From NCBI RefSeq assembly GCF_900142715.1, contig NZ_FRBX01000010.1:1-59839 (forward strand): a DNA stretch of 59,839 bases, written 5' to 3'. Source of the DNA: Flavobacterium pectinovorum (lineage in GTDB: Bacteria > Bacteroidota > Bacteroidia > Flavobacteriales > Flavobacteriaceae). Both the position numbers and the translations under genes were made by a program. The notes under the pieces were generated by a model. It worked only from the letters and a program-made list of their open reading frames with translations, searched no databases and had not been told where the DNA came from. Shown piece by piece: positions 54,005 to 59,839 of this stretch (positions are counted from its first letter, which is position 1; each line of letters starts with the position of its first letter).

Positions 54005-55336
54005 TTAATTACCATCTGGTTTAGTGATTTCAAAGCGGTTACTCATTGGTAAAGTCCAGCTTGAAATGTAATTTGGTTTCTTAGGATTGTAATTTGAAAT
54101 TTCTTTTTTGATATTTTTTTTCAAAGGAATATCTAGTTCGCGAATTCCTTTAATAATGCAAAGCGCAATTTCGTTTGCTCCAAAACTATTAAAATGTGTA
54201 TTGTCATCCAACGCTTTTTCCTGTCCGGGAAAAGTATTGGCTGGGTATTGCACAAAAGCTTTTCTGGAAACTTCATCGCCCCAGGTTTCGTAAAGTTCAG
54301 TCGTTAATTTTGTAATATCAATAAGCGCAACATTATTTTTTTGGGCCACAGCACGCATCGCAGCAGGAAAATCACCATGCGTTTCTTTTAAAGTTCCATT
54401 TTCATTAAAAAACCGACGTTGTGTAGGTGTTACCAAAACCGGAATCGCATCTTTCTCTTTTGCAGCGTGAACAAATTCAGTCAATAAATCAGAATAAGAT
54501 TCCCACGCACCATTTCCTGCGCCTTTTATTTTTTCGTCGTTATGACCAAATTCCACAAACAAATAATCGCCTTTTTTTATTTGTAAAAGGATCTTTTTTA
54601 GACGATTTGAATTTTTAAAAGAACTTAAAGAAGAACCTGAATATGCATAATTTGCGATAACAATATTTGTGTCAAAATAATTAGTAACAAATTGTCCCCA
54701 AGATGCCCACGGCTCAACATCCTGATCGGTAACCGTAGAATCTCCGGCGAGATAAACAACTGTCAAATTATCTTTTAAAGTAATTTTGATGCTTTGAATC
54801 GAAACTTCGCCCAAAAATTCAAGCGTGAGTTTATCATCCCAATCAAAAATGTCTTTCTCGCGATCTTTTAATGTAATGTTTTGGTTTTCATCTATTTTGG
54901 GAGTTCTGATATTAACATTAAAAATCTTTGTGACTGACTTTCCTTTTTGAATAGCAAGTTGATTGAGCATTAATCTTCGGGATTCTGTTTTTATGGTGAT
55001 GTTTGACTCTTTTTCTGAATTTCCCATAACAACTTCCACCTGATAATTTCCTTCGGGAAGTTTCACAGAAAAGTAAGTTGGTTTTTTTGTTGAAAAAGAA
55101 TTGGGATCCATTTTGATGTTTGAAGCCGTATTAAAATCAAAGCCATAGCCCACATTTGGATCGTAAACCAAAGCAGTATTGATTATGGTTCCTTTTGAGT
55201 TTTTTACAGAAGTTCCAAAATCAAACCATACAGATTTTCTGTTTTTAATAGTATCATTCAAATAGCTATTCGAAGACACAGCAAAGACAAAAGTCCAGGA
55301 AAAAAAACAAAGAAATAAGGTTGTGATTTTTGCCAC
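54005..55336 (-). CDS. CE12 rhamnogalacturonan acetylesterase with N-terminal beta domain
   Basis: From the start chosen here the protein has 443 residues. The signal sequence (AKITTLFLCFFSWTFVFAVS) leads into a galactose-binding-like domain of about 150 residues (KSVWFDFGTSV, GVEVVMG-like strands). A CE12 SGNH domain follows: LAGDSTVTDQD (nucleophile Ser), FGHNDEK and DDNTHFNSFGA. The frame is open to a TTG at 55369, but that TTG lies inside the predicted -7 box (55367-55374), so it cannot be translated from this promoter. The GTG at 55336 gives a tidy signal peptide and a leader of the normal length. It is first in an operon with the GH2 gene. Confidence 0.85.
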   Translation of the reverse strand: MAKITTLFLCFFSWTFVFAVSSNSYLNDTIKNRKSVWFDFGTSVKNSKGTIINTALVYDPNVGYGFDFNTASNIKMDPNSFSTKKPTYFSVKLPEGNYQVEVVMGNSEKESNITIKTESRRLMLNQLAIQKGKSVTKIFNVNIRTPKIDENQNITLKDREKDIFDWDDKLTLEFLGEVSIQSIKITLKDNLTVVYLAGDSTVTDQDVEPWASWGQFVTNYFDTNIVIANYAYSGSSLSSFKNSNRLKKILLQIKKGDYLFVEFGHNDEKIKGAGNGAWESYSDLLTEFVHAAKEKDAIPVLVTPTQRRFFNENGTLKETHGDFPAAMRAVAQKNNVALIDITKLTTELYETWGDEVSRKAFVQYPANTFPGQEKALDDNTHFNSFGANEIALCIIKGIRELDIPLKKNIKKEISNYNPKKPNYISSWTLPMSNRFEITKPDGN

Positions 55337-55366
55337 TTTTTGTAAAATTTTAATGGGTTTGTTATT

Positions 55367-55410
55367 CAAATCTAATCGTTCATTTTTGATAAAGTATCCT
55401 GTACTATGAT
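55367..55410 (-). promoter_or_regulatory. Locus operator plus -7 box for CE12-GH2 operon
   Basis: On the minus strand ATCATAGTACAGGATA (55395-55410), then 20 bp, then a perfect -7 box TAGATTTG (55367-55374). Confidence 0.75.
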
Positions 55411-55496
55411 GTTAAATTGGGAATATAGTAATTATTAAATGTGTTAAAATAAAATCATTTGTTTGAAAAAATAATAGATTTTTTATTGATTATAGA

Positions 55497-55541
55497 AGGA
55501 TAGTGCAGGATGGTTTTATTTTTGGTATTTTCTTACTTTAC
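55497..55541 (+). promoter_or_regulatory. Locus operator for second GH28 gene
   Basis: AGGATAGTGCAGGATG (55497-55512) is followed by TTACTTTA after 20 bp or TACTTTAC after 21 bp, a slightly imperfect -7 box shared in form with the rhaT promoter. Confidence 0.7.
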
Positions 55542-55579
55542 TAGATTAATACGTTTTTGATTTCGTTGAAGATTTTTAA

Positions 55580-56974
55580 ATGAATCCATTAAAACTACTT
55601 ATCATGAAGAAAATAGTGTTTGTTTTTGCTCTTTTAGTTTCTCTTATTTTTTTATCATTTAAGAAAAATCAATCTGGTGTAACGTTAAAAGAAGTCGTTG
55701 TAAAAGCACCTTTTGAAATGCCGTCAATCAAAATTCCCGATTTTAGTAATTGCAAGGAATATTCGATTGTAGATTTCGGAGCTATAAAAGGAAATAAGGA
55801 CAAAATATCGGAAGCCATAAATAAAGCGATCACAAAAGCCAATAAAGCGGGAGGCGGAATTGTTGTGATTCCTGAAGGCGAATGGATTACGAAAAAAATC
55901 CATTTTAAGAGCAATGTTAACCTTCATTTGAAGAAAGGAGCGGTTTTACTTTTCTCAGAAGATCCAAATGATTATTTACCCGCCGTTTCCTCGACTTGGG
56001 AAGGTTATGAATGCTATAATTATTCGCCGTTGGTTTATGCATACCAATGTAAAAATATTGCCATTACGGGAGAAGGCGAATTAAAGGCAAAAATGGATAT
56101 CTGGAAAGAATGGTTTAAACGACCAAAAGGACACATGGAAAGTTTAAAACGATTGTATTATTTGGCTTCTTACAATAAACCGTTGAAAGAACGCCAAATG
56201 GTAAATGATTCGGCGCATTTTCGACCTCAGTTTATTCAGTTCAATCGCTGTGAGAATATTGTAATGGATGGTGTTACGATTACCAATAGTCCGTTCTGGA
56301 CGATTCATCCTTTTTTATCTAAAGATGTTGTCCTGAGAAATCTAAAAGTTTACGCACACGGACATAACAATGACGGTGTTGATCCTGAAATGAGTCAGAA
56401 TGTATTAATTGAAAATTGTGTTTTTGATCAGGGTGATGATGCAATTGCAATAAAATCTGGAAGCAATCAGGATGCCTGGCGATTGAATACGCCTTCAAAA
56501 AACGTTGTCATGCGAAATTGTATCGTTAAAAACGGACATCAATTGGTGGCCATTGGAAGCGAACTTTCGGGCGGAATAGAAAATGTTTTCATCGATAATT
56601 GTACTGTCGTGGATGGCGCAAAACTGAATCATCTTCTTTTCATTAAAACCAATGAACGCCGCGGCGGATATGTCAACAATATTTATATGAGTAACATTAC
56701 ATGCGGTAAAATCGACGAAGGAATTCTGGGAATTGAAACTGATGTGATGTATCAATGGAGAAATTTAGTGCCAACGCTCGAGCGAAAATTAACGCCAATA
56801 AAAAACGTTTATCTGGAAAATATTAAAGCAACAAACGTAAAGTTTATTTCAAGAATTTTAGGGCAAAAAGAACTTCCGGTTGAGAATGTTTTTCTTAAAA
56901 ATATTAAAGCTGATAATGTTTCAGGAGAAAAGGATATTCATGAAAATGTGGTGAATTTTGTGAGGAAAGATTAA
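55580..56974 (+). CDS. GH28 polygalacturonase/rhamnogalacturonase (second copy)
   Basis: The protein has 464 residues. The ATG at 55604 (MKKIVFVFALLVSLIFLSF) gives a compact signal sequence and may be the true start. It is a right-handed beta-helix of GH28 with VTITNSPFWTIHP, HGHNNDGVDPEMSQN, QGDDAIAIKSG, GHQLVAIGSE and KTNERRGG, the usual four catalytic regions. The NNDGVDPE and GDDAIAIK acids are the expected catalytic Asp residues. Its sequence differs clearly from the GH28 at 30555, suggesting a different bond or an exo mode. It is a single-gene unit with its own locus element. Confidence 0.9.
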   Translation: MNPLKLLIMKKIVFVFALLVSLIFLSFKKNQSGVTLKEVVVKAPFEMPSIKIPDFSNCKEYSIVDFGAIKGNKDKISEAINKAITKANKAGGGIVVIPEGEWITKKIHFKSNVNLHLKKGAVLLFSEDPNDYLPAVSSTWEGYECYNYSPLVYAYQCKNIAITGEGELKAKMDIWKEWFKRPKGHMESLKRLYYLASYNKPLKERQMVNDSAHFRPQFIQFNRCENIVMDGVTITNSPFWTIHPFLSKDVVLRNLKVYAHGHNNDGVDPEMSQNVLIENCVFDQGDDAIAIKSGSNQDAWRLNTPSKNVVMRNCIVKNGHQLVAIGSELSGGIENVFIDNCTVVDGAKLNHLLFIKTNERRGGYVNNIYMSNITCGKIDEGILGIETDVMYQWRNLVPTLERKLTPIKNVYLENIKATNVKFISRILGQKELPVENVFLKNIKADNVSGEKDIHENVVNFVRKD

Positions 56975-56993
56975 TTCTATCATATCGTATTTT

Positions 56994-57132
56994 ATACACA
57001 TAGCCCACGGTTTCAACCGTGGGAGACGTATTGTAAAATGCATTGTTTTTCAACGATTTCAATCATGTAATCGGAATACACATTGTATGAATATATTGCG
57101 AGCCAACGGTTGAAACCGTTGGCTATGTTTAC
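56994..57132. repeat. Intergenic inverted repeat (ATAGCCCACGGTTTCAACC)
   Basis: The left arm contains CATAGCCCACGGTTTCAACC and the right arm (57110-57130) its near complement (GGTTGAAACCGTTGGCTATG). Each arm also contains its own small hairpin. It lies between convergent genes and may terminate both. Confidence 0.8.
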
Positions 57133-57170
57133 AATATTATGATGAAATATTTTTGAATTTTATTGATTCA

Positions 57171-58211
57171 TTAAATCGAATTCCTGTCAATAAAATTAAA
57201 CGGCACCTTCACCGAACCTTTTTCTTTATTTAAAATCATTCGGGCTGCAGTTTCGCCCATAACATTAAAATCGGTAGACATTACGGTGATTCCCAAGAGT
57301 TCTTTTAGTGGAGTATCATTATAAGAGATTACGCCAATATCTTTTCCTAAAACATATTCTTCATCGCGAATTTGTTTCATAAGGTTAACAAGATCAGATT
57401 CTTCAATAGTAATAAAAAGATCGCCTTTTTTAAGCACCATATCGTCATAAACCTCGCTTAGGATTTCAAAATTGATTTCGTGTTCGACACAAAACTTTTT
57501 GAAACCGTGCAAAATTCTGCGCGGATAAGGATAAACGGCTTTTTCGGGATAGACCAGGATTAATTTTTTATATTTAGTTATTTTGGCAAGACCTTCTTTT
57601 AAGGCATTGTAAATATCATTTTCAAAATCCTGATAAATTTTGATAATTTCGCCTTCCGTTGTCAGTTTTATGTTATCCATAATAACCAATTTATCCTGAG
57701 GAATTCTTTGAATCGCTTTTACAACTTCATCAGTAAAACTTAAGTGCTTTAATTCATCCGTTTTAAAATGCGTAGTAATAACATAATAGTCGTAAACACC
57801 TTCAAACTTGTCCAGTAAATTCAGGAATAATGTTTCGTCGCAATGGTAAATATGCAAATCGGTATGGGCATTTGCACCCACAGTATTGATGAAAGAGTTG
57901 TACGTTTTCATTTTGTACGCACTCAGTTTATTAAATAGAAACAAAATATTAACCTTAGATTCCAGCTTGGTTCGGGTAATATAATAGCCTTTTCCCCGAA
58001 TAGATGAAATAATTTTTCGTTCTTTTAAAATATTATAAGCCTTCTCAACTGTATCTCTCGACATATAAAATTCTTCACTAAAGCTGTTTATAGAAGGAAT
58101 TTTTTGATTTATTTTTAGATTTCCGTTGGCAATATTTTGCAGAATCGAGTCTACAATTTGTTTGTATTTTGGAACTCTTGAATCTTCATCTATTTTAATA
58201 AGTTTGATCAT
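57171..58211 (-). CDS. GntR-type regulator with LacI-like sensor domain
   Basis: The protein has 346 residues. A GntR winged helix-turn-helix occupies about 1-75 (VPKYKQIVDSILQNIANGNL, IPSINSFSEEFYMSRDTVEK, ISSIRGKGYYI). It is followed by a periplasmic-binding-protein/LacI-like ligand domain (about 85-346; KLILVYPEKAVYPYPRRILH, DIGVISYNDTPLKELLGITV, MGETAARMIL). Such fusions sense a sugar or sugar phosphate. It stands divergent from rhaT and the aldolase gene, which makes rhamnose or a rhamnose intermediate the obvious ligand. It is the only regulator gene inside the pectin locus in this window and so a candidate for the repeated operator. Confidence 0.88.
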   Translation of the reverse strand: MIKLIKIDEDSRVPKYKQIVDSILQNIANGNLKINQKIPSINSFSEEFYMSRDTVEKAYNILKERKIISSIRGKGYYITRTKLESKVNILFLFNKLSAYKMKTYNSFINTVGANAHTDLHIYHCDETLFLNLLDKFEGVYDYYVITTHFKTDELKHLSFTDEVVKAIQRIPQDKLVIMDNIKLTTEGEIIKIYQDFENDIYNALKEGLAKITKYKKLILVYPEKAVYPYPRRILHGFKKFCVEHEINFEILSEVYDDMVLKKGDLFITIEESDLVNLMKQIRDEEYVLGKDIGVISYNDTPLKELLGITVMSTDFNVMGETAARMILNKEKGSVKVPFNFIDRNSI

Positions 58212-58583
58212 GGGGCTTGTAATTGCAAATTACGCTCGTTTAATAAAACGCAATTCTAAATTATATTTTTTGTAAATAGTTTTAAATTAATCTGTTACCT
58301 TGTTTTGTTAGTGTTTCAATTAAAAGGAGACATTAAATTTAAGGAACTTAATTCTTAATCTGATTTTTTATTTATTAAATAAGTATCATTTTAATAATTG
58401 CGAAATCGATTGCTAAAATAGAAATTTTAAATTTATTTTTTCAATATAATCAGACTCTTCTTTACAATACCTCTCTGTTTTAACATATAATATAAAGGAT
58501 AGTACAGGATAGTTTTGTTTTTTACATTTTCTTATTTTACCAAACGAGATTAACTATCACAATAACCACAAACAAATTAATAA
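58212..58583. other. Divergent region, GntR-type regulator / rhaT
   Basis: This 372-bp AT-rich region contains one locus element facing rhaT (58496-58511). No matching element faces the regulator gene, and no open frame is seen. Confidence 0.65.
58496..58540 (+). promoter_or_regulatory. Locus operator for rhaT and aldolase genes
   Basis: AGGATAGTACAGGATA (58496-58511) is followed by TTATTTTA after 20 bp or TATTTTAC after 21 bp. It ties cytoplasmic rhamnose catabolism to the same control as the enzymes and importers. Confidence 0.7.
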
Positions 58584-59633
58584 ATGGAATCATTATTAGG
58601 AATCATTTTTCACTCCATCGGAGGTTTTTCTTCAGGGAGTTTTTACATGCCATTCAAGAAAGTTAAAAATTGGGCTTGGGAAAGCTACTGGCTCGTAGGA
58701 GGTTTTTTCTCCTGGCTTATCGTTCCGCCAATTGCAGCTTATTTAACGATTCCGAATTTTGTCGATATTATTGCTGCAGCTTCGCCTACAATCAAAGCCT
58801 TTACTTTTTCTATGGGATTGATTTGGGGAATTGGTGGATTAACATACGGTTTAGGCGTTCGCTACTTAGGAATGTCGCTAGGAAATTCTATCGTATTAGG
58901 TTTTTGTTCCGCTTTTGGAGCTTTAGTGCCTTCTATTTATTATAATTTTTATCCAACCGAAGGAAAAATTTCCTTTACGGATATGTTACAAAGCACTGGC
59001 GGACAGCTCGTGTTGCTTGGCGTTTTGGTTTGCCTTATCGGAATTGCCATTTCAGGGAAAGCAGGAATCTTAAAAGAAAAAGATTTTGCCGTTGGACATG
59101 AAGATAAAGACAAAGATTTTAATCTTACAAAAGGACTTATTATCGCTGTAATATCTGGTATTTTAAGCTCTTTTTTCAATTACGGAATCGAAGCCGGAAA
59201 ACCAATGGCAGAAGCGGCTGTAGTTTCAGGCTGTAATCCTTTGTTTCAAAATAATGTTACTTATATCGTACTTCTTTGGGGCGGACTTACAACGAACTTT
59301 ATTTGGTGTATGTACCTTAATTTCAAAAATAAAACCTTTGGAGATTATACTAATAAATCAACACCAATTACTAAAAATATCCTTTTTTCTGCACTTGCCG
59401 GAACGATGTGGTTTTTGCAATTTTTCTTCTACGGAATGGGTGAAAGCAAACTAGGAAACGGAGCCAGTTCATGGATTTTGCACATGGCAACAATTATCCT
59501 TACAGCCAATTTCTGGGGATTTTATTTGAAAGAATGGAAAGGAGTTTCCAAAAAAACATTCAATACTTTTTTATGGGGAATTGGATTGATCATGCTTTCG
59601 ATAGTTTTGGTCGGGATTGGAAATTCATTATAA
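58584..59633 (+). CDS. rhaT: L-rhamnose/proton symporter RhaT family
   Basis: The protein has 349 residues and about ten membrane helices. It begins MESLLGIIFHSIGGFSSGSF and continues YMPFKKVKNWAWESYWLVGG, both typical of RhaT, with GLTYGLGVRYLGMSLGNSIV and WGGLTTNFIWCMYLNFK further on. It is an inner-membrane carrier that brings L-rhamnose into the cytoplasm. Length agrees with the family. It is 36 bp upstream of the aldolase gene, so they are cotranscribed. Confidence 0.94.
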   Translation: MESLLGIIFHSIGGFSSGSFYMPFKKVKNWAWESYWLVGGFFSWLIVPPIAAYLTIPNFVDIIAAASPTIKAFTFSMGLIWGIGGLTYGLGVRYLGMSLGNSIVLGFCSAFGALVPSIYYNFYPTEGKISFTDMLQSTGGQLVLLGVLVCLIGIAISGKAGILKEKDFAVGHEDKDKDFNLTKGLIIAVISGILSSFFNYGIEAGKPMAEAAVVSGCNPLFQNNVTYIVLLWGGLTTNFIWCMYLNFKNKTFGDYTNKSTPITKNILFSALAGTMWFLQFFFYGMGESKLGNGASSWILHMATIILTANFWGFYLKEWKGVSKKTFNTFLWGIGLIMLSIVLVGIGNSL

Positions 59634-59669
59634 AATAAAAGACATACAACCAACCAATACATTTATATA

Positions 59670-59839
59670 ATGTCAAATATAATAAAAACACCAAATATGA
59701 ATTTTAAGCACGTAAGCTACCTTTGGGATGAGGCCAAAGCAGCGGCCTTGGCAGGGGATGAAGTAGCGCTTTTCATTTATCGTTCTAATTTACTTGGAGC
59801 CGATTTAAGATTGACCAATTACGGAGGAGGAAATACTTC
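59670..59839 (+). CDS. Rhamnulose-1-phosphate aldolase/dehydrogenase, 5' end (partial)
   Basis: Only the first 56 codons are in the window. The start (MNFKHVSYLWDEAKAAALAG, EVALFIYRSNLLGADLRLTN, YGGGNTS) matches the bifunctional rhamnulose-1-phosphate aldolase/short-chain dehydrogenase of Bacteroidota and other bacteria. The enzyme would split rhamnulose-1-phosphate to dihydroxyacetone phosphate and lactaldehyde and then oxidise or reduce the latter. It follows rhaT by 36 bp and continues past the window edge. Confidence 0.88.
   Translation, partial: MSNIIKTPNMNFKHVSYLWDEAKAAALAGDEVALFIYRSNLLGADLRLTNYGGGNT

Overview
The window (about 60 kb, AT-rich) looks like a Flavobacterium-type member of the Bacteroidota. 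The evidence is SusC/SusD pairs, a PorP/SprF and gliding-associated (type IX secretion) cassette, Bacteroidota promoter -7 elements of the form TAnnTTTG, signal peptides ending in SAQ/FAQ, and a short Hc1-like histone gene. No rRNA, tRNA, CRISPR array, phage or insertion sequence was seen. The assignment comes from reading protein families, not from a database search.

Region 1 (1-10500) is a cell-surface cassette. It has the 3' end of one repeat adhesin and a complete 1356-residue sister gene, both built from an exact 438-bp (146-codon) tandem unit. These are followed by a tight run of a type B T9SS-sorted protein, a PorP/SprF-family outer-membrane protein and a TPR/beta-propeller/OmpA protein.

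Region 2 (10671-17036) is regulatory: two adjacent paralogous AraC-type regulators, a soluble histidine kinase with an NtrC-type sigma-54 response regulator, a YcxB-like membrane protein and a small receiver-like protein of unknown role.

Region 3 (17140-59839) is a large polysaccharide utilization locus for rhamnogalacturonan I (RG-I, pectin). It encodes two SusC/SusD systems, a PL11 rhamnogalacturonan lyase, two GH28 and two GH105 enzymes, a GH106 rhamnosidase, a GH2 beta-galactosidase, a GH43 enzyme, and acetylesterases including a tandem two-domain CE12. It also encodes four proteins of uncertain activity (GH43-like with a Tat-like signal, DUF4861, DUF4450-like, six-hairpin). L-rhamnose mutarotase, a GntR/LacI-type regulator, a RhaT-type rhamnose transporter and the start of a rhamnulose-1-phosphate aldolase/dehydrogenase follow. 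The set would deacetylate RG-I, cut the backbone, import oligomers, trim unsaturated GalA, Rha and Gal residues, and pass rhamnose to the cytoplasm. Rhamnose isomerase and kinase are not in the window and may lie downstream.

The most striking unexplained signal is a 16-bp element (consensus near AGGATAsTrCAGGATG, a direct repeat of AGGAT with a 10-bp period). It is found ten times, always upstream of locus genes and always pointing towards the gene. In seven of the ten it ends exactly 20 bp before a TAnnTTTG/A -7 box, in the place of the missing -33 box. Four divergent gene pairs carry two copies each. This looks like the operator of one activator controlling the whole locus. The intergenic DNA of the locus is also rich in short palindromic repeat families and holds an 18-copy 7-bp microsatellite.
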